Part shown: one piece after another, positions 22,801 to 33,851 of the stretch | How positions within the stretch are numbered: position 1 is the first letter of the stretch | Layout of the letters: the number at the start of each line of letters is the position of its first letter | Origin: Chlorella sorokiniana | Taxonomy: Eukaryota > Chlorophyta > Trebouxiophyceae > Chlorellales > Chlorellaceae | Assembly (NCBI GenBank): GCA_025917655.1 | Contig: CP084614.1 | Span: 2,170,001 to 2,234,000, forward strand | DNA length: 64,000 bases | Direction: 5' to 3' | Notes under the pieces: model-generated | What the model was told of the DNA's origin: nothing | What the model saw: the letters and a program-made list of their open reading frames with translations, nothing else | Databases searched by the model: none | Position numbers and translations under genes: made by a program

Positions 22801-23626
22801 GGCCCCCACCACCCACCCCTACTCCCCCTTGCGGCCACCCACCCCCAAGCCCCTGCTGCCTCCTGCTGCCTGCAGTCCCAGAAGGGCGCTGAGCTGATCT
22901 GGAAGTACCCCATCCTGCTGGATGCCTGCGCCAACGAGGTGCAGCGCCAGGGCGATGCCATGATGTCCAAGTGGGCGGAGGTGCGCTGCACAGCGGAGAG
23001 GACCACCCATGCCGGGCCGGGCGTGTGCCCCCAGGGGCACAAAGCAGGGATTGCGGCCGTAGGGATTGCACAGCAGGGGTTGCGCGGTGCACAGGGCCCG
23101 GGAAGGGGGCAAGGGGGTGGTGAGGGGGATGGCGCTCGGAGGCAGCTGCCCGCGTTCTCTCTGTGTCCACTTATGCCCGCGTTCTCTCTGTGTCCACTTA
23201 TGCTGTCAAAATTCAGCCGCACCCCCACGCCCCTGCCCACCCACCCACCTCGCCCTCCAGGTCATGACCAACATGCGGCCCAAGACCTACTTCCTGCGCC
23301 CGATGTGGCCATCCCGCTGGGCTTTGCCCTGATGCGCGAGATCTGGCTCCAGAAGGTGGGCCACGGCGGCCGCCCTTTCTTGTTATCTCCTTTATCCCAG
23401 GCGCTAAGAGCCTGGGAAGGCTGGCCCTGGGGCATGCGTGGCATGGACACCCCTGGTGCACCTGCTGACACAGCTGTCCGGGCACAATGAGTTCAACCCG
23501 TGCCAGCACGCCCTGCTGGTGGCGCTAGGCTTCACGCTTCGCCCGCCTGGCGACGTCCCCCGCTGGCTGCAGGTCATGAAGCGCCCCAGCCAGTACGTCA
23601 TGCCCCCTGAGGTTGCCACCAAGTGA
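19885..23626 (+). CDS. FAD-dependent oxidoreductase, geranylgeranyl-reductase family, membrane-anchored
   Basis: Twelve phase-consistent exons: 19885-19991, 20097-20176, 20406-20538, 20735-20829, 20985-21163, 21368-21547, 21698-21794, 22075-22271, 22453-22598, 22876-22980, 23261-23355 and 23474-23626. The N-terminus has a hydrophobic segment (GAAAVTAAVGGGLLL) before the FAD domain. Family motifs: YDVIIVGAG/PSGSVCGYYLA (Rossmann GxGxxG, split by an intron), LLDKEHFPRDKICGD, VLVCADGSTSRLA, and LIIVGDAAGFIDPLTGEGIH, the second FAD motif. The DKICGD and GDAAGF signatures fit the geranylgeranyl-reductase/halogenase-like group rather than the canonical chlorophyll ChlP (PCGGAIP type), so the substrate is open. 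Frame breaks: 20517-20519 (one more C gives CTPAIHILE), 21452-21456 (one C too many), near 22172, and the CCC run before GATGTGG near 23300. Confidence 0.78.
23149..23202. repeat. 27-bp direct tandem repeat in an intron
   Basis: Two exact adjacent copies of a 27-bp unit inside the intron between reductase exons 10 and 11. Confidence 0.85.
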
Positions 23627-24332
23627 GCAGGCGTGGCCGGCTGCTTCACGCGCGGCGCAGCGCCCAACCAAACGCGCCCGCGACCCGTCCCCCAGCTGGC
23701 TCCTCCAGCGATCTTCCTCCGCCATGTTCCGCCTGCTCTGGTCCTGCTTAGAACTCCCCCGAGCAGACATCAGCACTGACCTTGACACTGGCTGCCAACT
23801 GCTGCGTATGCTTTCCTCTCCTGTCATTTTATGTTTGTTTGTTTTTCTGACCTCCTATCTCACTCACGAGCAACTCATCCTCTCTTTCTGGATCAGGCGT
23901 TGGTGTCTCGCGGTCTCCCCGCTTTGTAACTGCTAGGTATCTGCGTGGTTACAGGCCCAGCAAATGTGCGGCAGTCTGTGCAGCGCCGCAGGGTATCAGG
24001 CAGGATGACACAACTGATATGGTACATTGCGGCAGAGCGGGGTGCATAACCAAAGGAATTCAATTGCAGCAACGAGTCGAACGATTCACGCACTAGCGCA
24101 ATAGGAGGCAACAAGGGAATATGCACACAGTAGGGGCGTGGTAACAAGATGCTGTACTGTCCATACGCAACGCCATCTTGCTGCTTGCAGTCGCTACGAG
24201 TGGACGGTGATTGCTGGATGGCCGAAGGGGGAGTTGCTTCAGTGGTTGGGTTCTTCAGGGCGAGGGTGGCTTTGAGTACCTGGCATTGGTGGGCTCCAGG
24301 CCCTGTGAAATGAAGCGAGCCCACAGCAAGCT
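23627..24332. other. Convergent intergenic spacer
   Basis: 0.7 kb between the stop codons of the reductase (+) and the membrane-protein gene (-). Less GC-rich than its surroundings, consistent with two 3' UTRs. No gene seen. Confidence 0.4.
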
Positions 24333-26091
24333 TCACACTGCAGCCCCTCCTGCGGGGGCGGCTGCGGTGGTTGTGGTGGTGGTGGCGGTGCCAACTGGCA
24401 CCGTGGTGTAGACAGTTCCGCGCCCCTCTGCACAGCGCATCAGGCTTCCTACAAAGTCAGCGGACAGCTAGCTCCGGAGCGCTCCGGAGGCATCCCAAGC
24501 CTGGACTTGCCAGTCAGAACCTGTGCGGCTGCACGCTGCATGCACCAGGCACCCTCCTCTTGCTTCACAGGCAGCAGGCACGGACGCGCACCGTCGTAGG
24601 AGCCGCCGCGCTCCGCTTGAGGCGTCTTTTCGTCACTGTAACCCGCCACCAGAATCAGCAGGAGGTCGGCAATCGCGGCGATGACGGCGCCCGCCACTGT
24701 GGTGCGAGTGCGGGATGCCATGGTGCCTGAACAGGTATGGGGTATTTGGTGGGCGGGTGAGTGGGGGCAAAGGTGAGGTTTGAGAGGGGCAGCGCATGCA
24801 TAGTGTATAAGCTGCATTGAACCCTTCATGCTGAGGGGCCAGGCAACAGCCGCTCCTTCGGTAAGAGTGAAAGGTGCCAGTCGTGGCTTACCCGACAAGC
24901 CCGGGACATAGTTGAAGTACAGATAGGTGTTGGCTGCAGGACATGGGAGGAGGGCAGGCGTACATGTGTGTGTGTGGGGGGCGGGGGGGGGGGCGGCGCC
25001 GCTTGTCTGCTTGGAGGCTGTGATATCAAGTGTGATGGCGTATACTGGACCGCCCCCACCCACCGGTGTCCATCAGCAGCACGGCGGCGACGGCAAGGAT
25101 GCCGCAGAGAGCGGCCCTACGGGGCATCGAGGGAGCCGAGGGACGGGGAATAGGGGGCTATGAGCGGGGGCAGTGCCCGCAAAGGCGTGATGCCCTTGGC
25201 ACTCGATGCTCTTGCAAGAGCGCTCCCATCAACGCAGCCGTGGCCACCTGGCCTTGTGGATGACTCCCAGCAGAAGGTACACGAGCACCAGCAGCCAGGT
25301 GAAGAAGTGCAGGAAGGTGATCCACCCTGCATGCGGGAGGCCGCGAGGGGGCTCGGCCACGTGCATGGAGGATGAGCCACCCGGCCCTGCCACCGAGCGC
25401 GCTCACACAGCGAAAGCGGGCGGGCACAGAGCGGCGCACATGTGTACTGGAAGAAGTGGTCGCAGCTGACGGGGGCCAGGTAGCTGCGCAGCGGGGCAAA
25501 GGGCAAACACATGTGAAGGCAGGGAGTCATAGCAGTGTTTGTCGTAACGGGGGTGGCAGGCACGACAGGGGGGGGGGGCGCGCGCGGGGGGGGGGCCACA
25601 CACCACAGGAGTTGGGAGCTTGGAGATGGGCGCCGCACAGGGCGCCGAGGACCTGTGCCAGCACCCCGCTGGCAGCACAGCGTTGCCACTGCTGAAGCCA
25701 AGGCCCCTGGCCTCTCAACCCACCCCACAGTGCCGCCGCCGCCCTGGGTCAGCATGTTGATGGTGCTGCCACCGCAGTCCTGCAGGCAACGGCGGCAGGT
25801 CGAGGGCTTGGCAAGTGTCAGGCTTTGGTCAGGGTGGTTGGACCACTGCACTGCGGGCACAGGAGAAGCGCTGCCAGACAGCTCCTGTCTTGGCGCGTGC
25901 CTGTGCCCCCCCCCCCCTCCCCCCCACCCCCACCCCCACACACACCACCCCCAATCCCCTGGGCTGCCACCCACGTTCTGCATGGCCGCCACGCCGCCCA
26001 GCAGGATGCCAAAGCCGCATGTAGAGAGGAGCCAGGCGCCCCAGATGAGGCCCTTGTTGCCGGTGGTGCCACCCAGCTTGCCCTTGGCCAT
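24333..26091 (-). CDS. Four-helix membrane protein of unknown function, copy 1
   Basis: Not a family I recognise. Start at 26091 (MAKGKLGG). Exon blocks in order encode TM1 (LLSTCGFGILLGGVAAM after GNKGLIWGAW), a Cys-containing loop (DCGGSTINMLTQGG), SYLAPVSCDHFFQYTC, TM2 (WITFLHFFTWLLVLVYLLLG), TM3 (AALCGILAVAAVLLMDTG), NTYLYFNYVPGL, and TM4 (TTVAGAVIAAIADLLLILVAG). The last exon (24333-24427) encodes VYTTVPVGTA, a run of six Thr and PAGGAAV before the stop at 24333-24335. The conserved loop cysteines and four helices suggest a tetraspan-type plasma-membrane or endomembrane protein (inference). It is one of a tandem pair; all seven exon blocks have a counterpart in copy 2. Introns contain long G/C tracts. 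Confidence 0.6.
24976..24993 (+). repeat. G-tract in intron
   Basis: Run of G interrupted by one C in an intron of the first membrane-protein gene (C-rich on the transcribed sense strand). Confidence 0.8.
25568..25595 (+). repeat. G-tract flanking a short CG run, in intron
   Basis: Two runs of about ten G separated by a short CG alternation, in an intron of the same gene. Such a tract is both assembly-error-prone and G-quadruplex-capable. Confidence 0.8.
25906..25952 (+). repeat. C-tract / CCCCCA repeat in intron
   Basis: Long C run grading into CCCCCA repeats in the first intron of the first membrane-protein gene (G-rich on the transcribed sense strand). Confidence 0.8.
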
Positions 26092-27121
26092 GTTAGCGGA
26101 TGCCGCTTGCGTTCGTGCGTGTGCAGGAGGGCCGTGCGAAGGAGGTGGGTGGTGCGCAGGGTGGTGGTGGCGCGGGCTGTCTGTCTCTTCTACAGCAAAC
26201 AGCAACAAGGGAGTGCCTATGCCTGATCCATTGCAGTCCAACTGAAGCAGGCAACAGCGATGGAGGCCAATGGGAATCGCTGGCAGCTTCACAAGTGTCG
26301 GCGTTAGGGGCCATCGCCAGCTGCCGCTGGTGGTCAGAGGGCCTTGGACCCGCCCTGTGCAGCCCTTGGAACGAGCAGACTGCAAGCGGAGCGGCAGGCT
26401 GACAGACAAGAACCTTAAACAGCCCTGCACAGCGGGCAGTCACCTGAGCTGGCCACTGAAGCGGCCTGCTGAGCGCTGAGGAAGGCAAGGGTGAACAGTT
26501 TGAACAAGACACAACCTGGATGAAAGGGCGAAGACACTGATCCGAGACCTGGAGGCACATTCAGCAGCGGCAGTCTGTGTACCCCAAGGGGCCTGAAGTA
26601 CATGTAGGCAGGTTGCTCTCTCGTGTGCGTGTCCGTTGTTTCTGTACGATTGCTGTAGATTCCAGATGGTCGTTAACGTTTGTAGCTTCAAGCCGGACGA
26701 CAGCAGCGGCCAGGGACCCGCCAAGGGAGTGACTCCTGCACTTCCTTGGACACAGCGTTGCCGTCCCGAATCTGCTGTCTCTGGAGCGGCCAGTTTAGTT
26801 TGCATGCCAAGCAGCAGAGATGCTGTACAGTGCCTGGAATAACACAACTGGAAAAGTACATGGTGGGATGCACCTAGAGGGGGTTTCAGGGTAGCAACGA
26901 GCTCGAGGCATGCAGACGCGCTGGAAGCAGCACGTTATGAAAAGGGCGCGTGCATCTTGTAGGCTTTTCACTCGATAACAAAAGAATGCGTCGTGCTGGA
27001 TAATCAAAGCACTGCCTTCCCAGTGCAATCACTAGTGAAGAGGCAGCGAAAAGATGAAGGGTTGAGTTTCCGCGCTTGTGTGGCTGTCAATGGTGTGCAC
27101 AGCGCGCCGGACTGGGCATGC
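26092..27121. other. Spacer between the tandem membrane-protein genes
   Basis: 1.03 kb containing the promoter of copy 1 and the 3' UTR of copy 2. No additional gene is supported. Confidence 0.4.
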
Positions 27122-28794
27122 TCACACCGCAGCGTGGGCTGTGGGGACGGCAGTGGTGGTGGTGGTGGTGGCCGTGCCCACAGGCCCAGCGGTGTACATG
27201 TCGACTCGCTCCCCTGCGCGGTCTGGGACAGTTATATATGCGCATATGACGTGAGCAGTGGCCAGTCTCCAGCTTCAGCACGTGCCCTTCACAGCTATGC
27301 CTGATTGCACACCACAAGCGCCTTGCGAGGAACAGGAGCGAGAGCAGAGCTTTGCAGCTGTGCAGTGCGCACCGTTGTGGTAGTCCCCACGCTCAGCCCG
27401 CTGCGTTGTGTCGTCGTTGTAGCCGCACAGCAGGATGAGCAGAAGGTCAGCAACAGCAGCGATGATGGCGCCGGCCACGACAACGCGAGCCCGAGTCAGC
27501 ATGGTGCCTGAAGGATAAAAGCATCAGACGCGGGGGAAGGCCTTCAGCAGGGCTGTGAAGCGCAACCGTAAAGCAACAGGCAACACCTGCAACTGCAAGG
27601 CGGGCACTGCCCGCTGTGATCCGACGGGCATGCTGGGCTGGTGCGCGCCGAGCGCACCAGTCAGGCCAGGAAGGTAGTTGTACTGCAGGTAGGTGTGGGC
27701 TGTACAAACGGAGGGGGAGGGGAGGGGGCCATCGGTCAAGAGGTCTTCTATGACTGTCAATGCGGGCCAGGGATTGATTCCAAACATCAGCGGCAAAAGC
27801 TCCCAAGGCCTGATGCACGCTCATCGCCCTCCCCACCCACCGGTGTCCATGAGGAGCACGGCGGCGGCGGCGAGGATGCCGCAGAGGGCGGCCCTGCGGG
27901 GCATCGAGGGGGTCACACATCCGCAGTTGAAGCGGCGGCTCGCTCCACATGCACCCAACACAGGCAGTGCAGCGGCGGGAGGCCACACCCCTTCACCTCC
28001 ATCCACCCCTTTCAGGCAGAACCTCCCGTCCATGGTCAGCCTGCAAGGCATGGCGCTGACAGTTTGTGCTGCCCTGCCACAGCCGCCCCACCTGGTTCGG
28101 TGCAGAATGTTGGTGAGCAGGTACACGAGCACCAGCAGCCACGCAAACCAGTGCAGGAAGGTGATCCACCCTGCACAGGGGAGTAGGCGGGCGGCGGCAA
28201 TCGGCGGGGGTGGTCGTTCGCAACGGCAGTGAGGCCTGAGGGCAGGCGGATTTAGTGCAGCTGGACTGGACAGCAAGGTGAGAGGGCAGCTGAAGAGCAG
28301 CGCACATGTGTACTGGAAGAAATGGCCGCAGCTGACGGGGGCCAGGTAGCTGCACAGCGGGGCGGAGGGCACACACAAGTGAAGTCCAGGAGTAGTAGCG
28401 GTAATTGTCGTAAAGGGGGTGGCAGGCACGACAGCTGCTGCGAGTCGCTCGACAGTAGCGTTGCAGCCACCAGGTGCCCTCACCCCCAAGTGCGCCCTGG
28501 GCAAGGCCGTTGAGGTTGCCGCCGTTGCAGCCCTGCAGTGAGAGGGGCATGGCAGGCAGGCAGAGAGAGGGGATTGGGCACGCAGGGGGTGACCAAGGGC
28601 CGCGCTCTCAGAGCGAGCAGCAGCGCTTTGCAGCAGCTTCTGCCTCGGCCCCAACCACCACCTACGCTCTGCAAGGAGGCCACGCCGCCCAGCAGGATGC
28701 CAAAGCCGCAGGTGGAGAGCAGCCAGCAGCCCCAGATGAGGCCCTTGTTGCCGGTGAAGCGGCTGGCAGCCCTGCCAGTGCCTTTGCCCATCAT
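27122..28794 (-). CDS. Four-helix membrane protein of unknown function, copy 2
   Basis: Tandem paralog of the gene at 24333-26091 with the same exon order. Start at 28794 (MMGKGTGRAASRF). First exon 28666-28794 encodes GNKGLIWGCWLLSTCGFG and ILLGGVASLQS. It is followed by GCNGGNLNGLAQGALG, SYLAPVSCGHFFQYTC, WITFLHWFAWLLVLVYLL, AALCGILAAAAVLLMDTG, HTYLQYNYLPGLTG and ARVVVAGAIIAAVADLLLIL, then NDDTTQRAERGDYHNG. The last exon encodes VDMYTAGPVGTA, six Thr, AVPTAHAAV and the stop at 27122-27124. Residues kept in both copies (loop Cys, HFFQYTC, D in TM4, the Thr tail) are candidates for function. No database family assigned. Confidence 0.6.
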
Positions 28795-29418
28795 GGCCAC
28801 TGTTCTTGTGCTGGTGGTTGTGCGGAGAGCGGTGTGGCAGGGTGCCGAGGAGTGCTATCTGCTGCTTCTGCTGCGATTCAGAGAGTTTCGGCAAAGAGGG
28901 CCAGTAAGAGTGGTGAGCATGTTGCATGACAGCAGCCATGTACACTGCTGGGCCAGGTGGCAGCCGTGCTTTAAAATCAAACTTCCACGGAGGCGGCGGC
29001 AGCGAGGCAGCCGAGCGGCAGCTGCTGCAGGCAGCACGTTGCCGGCTGTAGACTTCACTTGGAAATGGATTCGCGGCCTTATACAATTTATAAACCTCAA
29101 AAGTGCAGCGGCAGCTTGACAGAAACAGAACCTTGATCAGCCGGGCGATGTCACCTCAGGTCCAACTCCAACCGACTGCTGAGTCCAAAGATGGCGAAAA
29201 GAAGCTTTGTTAGAAGAGGCCAAGAACCACGACTCGGGGACACCGCTTGCGTCGTCAGAAGGGGCTGACAAGGCGCGCTTGTGCGCATGCTGCCACCACT
29301 GCCGCCACCAGAGGCAATTCCGTTACAGGTTGCTCTGCTGCAGCTCTCAATCATGATTGACACAAGGAATACTGTCAACGGTTTGCAGTAGGGGTAAGAT
29401 GACACGATACGTCACGGG
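28795..29418. other. Intergenic region
   Basis: 0.6 kb between the promoter side of membrane-protein copy 2 and the 3' end of the CemA-like gene, both on the minus strand. No coding frame supported. Confidence 0.4.
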
Positions 29419-32400
29419 TCAATGCCGATCCATTTGCTTCAAGGTGACTGCGGCTGCAGGGTCCTGCTTGTTCAGGCCGATGAAGATCCACACCTGCAGC
29501 CAATCAAGGGCACAGCGCGCGGCCTGAGACACGAGCCGCGCTGCCTGCTGCAGCCCAGCATGCAGACAGCCGGGGCAGGGAGGTGGCGATCCCGGGCCGC
29601 AGCCCCCTGCACTGGCTGTGGCTGCTGCCAGCGGCGCCCAAGCTGCCTAGGGGCCAGGCCAGCGGCCAGCACCCACCTTGAACAGCGAGTCGAAGAAGAC
29701 GGGCACCGTGGCCACAAAGATCTTCAGGGCCTCATTCTGCGGGGCGCGCGCGCGCCAGGAAAGGCGTGTCGGGCGCTGAGCTGGCGGTCCCTTGCCGCCG
29801 CACAGGACCAGGGCAGGGCATCTCCGAGCGCAAGCCAGCCATGCGGATCCCCGACTGGCCCCGCGCTTGTGCCCCGGCCCCACCTCTGCCTCCAGCCCGT
29901 AGTGGCCCGAGAAGAGGCGCAGGAAGGCGGTCCAGCCCTCCTCGGAGTGGTAGCCCAGCAGGATATCTGCAGCGCGCGTGTGTGTGTGTGTGTGTGTGTT
30001 GTGGGGGACCGGGTGCTCAGCAGGCTGCGCTGCCGCCAACAGCCCTGCTGCAGGGTTGTACTCAACGCCCTGCCACCAGCTGTTATGCACAGTGCTCAAG
30101 GCAGGCAAGCAGGCGGGCAGGCACAGGCGGCCCGCAGCCGATGCAGGCGCGGGCTGGAACGAGGGTGGGCGGGGCGAGAGGGGCGACGCACCCGTGGTGA
30201 GGATGATGAGGAACGCCTTGGCGGTGTCGGACAGGCCAGTGAACACGCGGCCGATGGTGCGGAACAAGATCTGGCGCTGCGGCACCTGGCGGGCTAGCAT
30301 GATGAAGAAGACGGAGGCGGAGGTGAGGTCTGCGACGAGGGGGGGGAGTGGAGGGGGTAAGAGGTGTGTGTGTGCGGTGGTGGTGGTGTGCGAGTGAGTG
30401 GGGTGGGGGAGGGGGATGAAACAAGGGGGCGGCCAACACATCCGATTGCCGGCTGGCGGAAAAACAATTCATTTGGCTGGAAGGCTGGAAAGCTGCACCG
30501 GAAGGCTCCTCTGCATCGTCCTATCCTCATGCATCCCTGCTGCTGCGTCCCCTGCCGTGCCCTCGCACCGCCCTGCCAGCGCTGCCGTGCGCCCCCACCC
30601 ACCCGACACCGCGTTGAGCATGGATCGCTTGTTGACCTCCCGGAACTCGTGGTCCAGCTCCAGCGCCTTGTGCCGCAGCATGGAGTGCACCTGGGCGTCG
30701 GTGAGGGGCGGGGAGATGCCCAGCGAGGCCTCCTGCAGCCGCCCGGGTGGGGCAGCGCCGCCGCGGGGTTGGTGGGACTGGGGAAAGCGCTGCTTGCAGC
30801 CATTGCTGCATGGTTAAGCTGCAGAGATGCAACTTGACCACCTGCCCGTGTGCCCGACCGCAGCGATCTTGGCGGCTGATGCTCAGTTCCGTCTGCCGAC
30901 ACAGTCAGCATACCTTCAACTCACAGAGCCCCTTCCACACCATCCACCACTAAAGCCCCGATCCCCACCCCACCCACCCACCCGCCCACACACCGGAAGA
31001 AAACCATGCAAACAGACACAGAAAATCGGCAGCTGCGAAACAAACACAGCCACCCATGCTCTCGGGGGCGTGCACCCACTCACCATGCGCAGGCGCAGCT
31101 CCTCGACGTGCAGCTCATGCGCCCCCTCCACCTTCTGCACATCCGACGGCGCAAACGCGTTGCGGTCCATGCCCTCCGCGTAGGACCAAAGCGGCTGCGC
31201 CACCATGCGGCTGATCACAAAGCCGATGAGCAGCGGCACCGCCACCAACAGGCCTGGCAGGAGGCAGAGACAAGGGGGCAGAGGGCTCAAGGACGACAAG
31301 GGGGAGAGGTGGGGGCGTTCCCTAGCAGCAGCGCTTGAAGGGGAGCTGTCGCCGTGCTGGCGGGCTAGCCGCCGCCTGGCCAGAGTGTCTGGCATTTGTC
31401 CTGCCGGCCCAACCGCCTGGCTGCCGACTCAGACCAGCTGCCGCCCAGCATTCAAACGCCACCTGGCACGCGGCGCGCAGAGCTGCCTGCAAGCCTGGGC
31501 CCCGCGGCCGCCCCTACAGCAGCGCCTCGTCCGTCCCGCTGGCCCAGCCCTCTTCAGAGCTCACCCGCATATTTGACAGCCTCTCGCGACTCATACTGGT
31601 TGGTGATGGCCTCGACAAACACCCGCTCCTCCACCTCGGCTTCGTCGATGGCCAGACGGTTGACGATGCCCTGGGACGCAGGGTGGAGGCGAGGTGGGGG
31701 AGGGGGTGAAGGGGAGGGTTGGGACTCACGATGGGTGCACGCGAGATCCCAAGCCGTTATTGCAAGGTCTGGTTTAAAAGGAGGCAGCGCCGACGGCAAG
31801 GATACGCTTGTCATCACCCGCAGCAGCAATCAGTGTACGGGCTTCCGAGGCTCGACTGTCGAGGCTGGATGGAGCAAGCCAGCAAATGCTGACCGTGCAG
31901 GCGCCGCGGCATCTGGCGGGCGGCGGCGCCTCCCCAGCAGCAGCAGGATTCGCTGTTCTGCGCATCCCGGCCGCACCTGAGCATCCACTATGGGGCGGAT
32001 GTACTCGTCCCGCACGTTCCTGCGGCGGCCGCCGCGCATGCGCCGCCGCTCGATGACCGCCTCCCGCAGCTCCGCCACCTCGCTGGAGTCGTCCAGGTCA
32101 GCGACGTTCAGCCCCTCCCACTCCTCCCAGTCCTGAGACGTGGCGTCGGCTGCAGGCAGCGGCAAGCGCATGGGGGTGTGCGAGTCGAGTCGAGGCCGGG
32201 TGGGGGTGACTAATGGCGCTGCCCGGCAGCCATTTGAATGTGCCGGCTGCGGTGCGATGCAGCCTGCCCACCTTGCCAGTCGCTCCACACGCTTGGCTCC
32301 TCCCCGCTACCCCCTGGGCCACCGCTGTTGCCTTGCGCGCCGCCCTGCTTGCCTGGCGGCTGCTGCCGCTGAGCGGCGCCTTCCCGCAGCCGCCGCAGGT

Positions 32401-32689
32401 TTTCTCCTACCCCATTGGGCAGGTTGAAACTGCGGCAGACGGGCAGCCTGCGGAGCAAATGCCGCCGTAGCAAGGGCTGCCAGGGCCGCTGTTGTTGTTG
32501 CTGCTGCTGCTGCTGCTGCTGGGGACTATGCTGCTGCCGCGAGGCGGGAAGGGCTGCCGCCGACGCCGCCTGGCACCGCTGCTGTTGGAGGGGCTGCAGG
32601 TGCTGCCATCGCCCCGTCAAACGCCCATGCCGCGTAGCCTCGAGGCTGGTGGCCACGCCTGTGCGAGACGCGGCCAAGAAGGCCTCCAT
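29419..32689 (-). CDS. DLDG1: Nuclear CemA/PxcA-family chloroplast envelope protein (DLDG1-like)
   Basis: Homolog of plastid CemA and cyanobacterial PxcA, which act in light-dependent H+/K+ balance across the envelope; the nuclear plant member is DLDG1. Nine exons: 32272-32689, 31977-32149, 31565-31670, 31084-31253, about 30604-30732, about 30192-30329, 29884-29966, 29677-29736 and 29419-29493. The N-terminus (MEAFLAASRTGVATSLE, then polyQ) looks like a chloroplast transit peptide. The body has LLVAVPLLIGFVISRM (TM) and ASVFFIMLARQVPQ. It ends in the family signature GLSDTAKAFLIILTTDILLG, YHSEEGWTAFL, FVATVPVFFDSLFK, WIFIGLNKQDP, which lines up with CemA NLSDTIKAF / GFHSPHGWE / TFPVILDTILKYWIF. 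Divergent from a second plastid-type gene. Confidence 0.85.
29978..30000 (+). repeat. (GT)n microsatellite in intron
   Basis: GT dinucleotide run directly upstream (on the coding strand) of the exon encoding DILLGYHSEEGW of the CemA-like gene. Confidence 0.85.
32489..32520 (-). repeat. Coding CAG/CAA run (polyglutamine)
   Basis: Trinucleotide run in exon 1 of the CemA-like gene encoding about eleven Gln between the transit peptide and the mature region. Confidence 0.8.
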
Positions 32690-33115
32690 CGTTCCAGCGC
32701 CTCGCCAAGGGGCCACACAGGAGGCTTGAGGAAGGAAGCTCCAGTACCACAATTCGGAACAAATGAAATGAATGTGCTCAAAGGGGCACCGGGGTAGTGG
32801 TGACTTCGCGTCAGGCTCACTCACAGCTCTCTCAGGCACGGAGAGGGTGAGCTTGCAGTGCCGCTCAAACCCACGACGATGCAACTACTAGTTGACCGTC
32901 GAGCTAGGATAATAATGCTCGCAATGCACGCAACTCAGAGAGGTTCGCCCTGCGTCGTGTGCTGCGCACTCGGCAGCTCAGCTGGCAGGATATCGCTGAG
33001 TGGCACCGTGTTTGAATGTGGCTTACAGCGTCGCATTGCTTGTAAAGTGAGCGGCGCAGCGACTCTTTGAAAGGGTCCACCGATAGCCGGCCAGCGCGAG
33101 CCAACCCCATCCAGA
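32690..33115. promoter_or_regulatory. Divergent promoter, CemA-like (-) and DUF1997 (+)
   Basis: 426 bp between two divergent start codons, both of probable plastid proteins, so a shared regulatory region is plausible. No specific element was identified. Confidence 0.45.
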
Positions 33116-33811
33116 ATGCCTTGCACATCAGCAGCATCGCTTTGTGCATTGACAACAGCGGCGAGGATCCCCGCAAGTAGCCGGCAGCAGCGGCTCGGCT
33201 GGATAGACAAGACGCGAAGAGCCTGCCCAGGGCGCCAGCTATCGGGGCTTACCTTGCAAGCGGTAGCCGAGACAGAGCAGCTTGGCAGCAGCAGCGGGGC
33301 GACGCCACAAGACCAGCAGCAGCAGGATAGCGGCGGGGGCCGCCTGGCGGCGGGTGGCAAGCGGGTTGCTGTCCTGCAAGCCTCCAAGAAGGCCACCTTG
33401 GATGTAATTGAGCAGGGGCGGCCTCTTGGTGAGCCTGCTGGGCCCGCAAACCCATCAGCAGTGCCGCCTTCCCCCTGCAGCGACCGCCACCGCCGGCTGC
33501 CGTTGCCGCATTTGCTGCCGTGCCTCACCAGCTGCTCGCCCGGCACACAGCCCTCCTCCACATGCTGGCATGCTGCCTCCCATCCCCCCCACCCCGCAGC
33601 CGACTACATGGTGCTGCCTGCCAGCCAGTACTCGGTGCTGGACGCACGGCGCGTCGAGCGGCTGGACGAGGACACGTTCCGCTGCCACGTGGGCGCGCTG
33701 CGCTTCTTCTCGCTGGAGGTGGAGCCCGTCATCACGGTGTCGGTCACGGTGCAGGAGCGCGGCCCCACCGTGCGCCTGCTGTCCACCAAGGTGCGCAGGG
33801 AGGCAAGTGTG

Positions 33812-33851
<40 letters not shown>

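Noticed and set aside
29419-32689. Plastid-encoded cemA inserted in the nucleus
   Set aside because: The gene has nine spliceosomal introns, high GC and a transit-like N-terminus, so it is a nuclear family member rather than a recent plastid DNA insertion.
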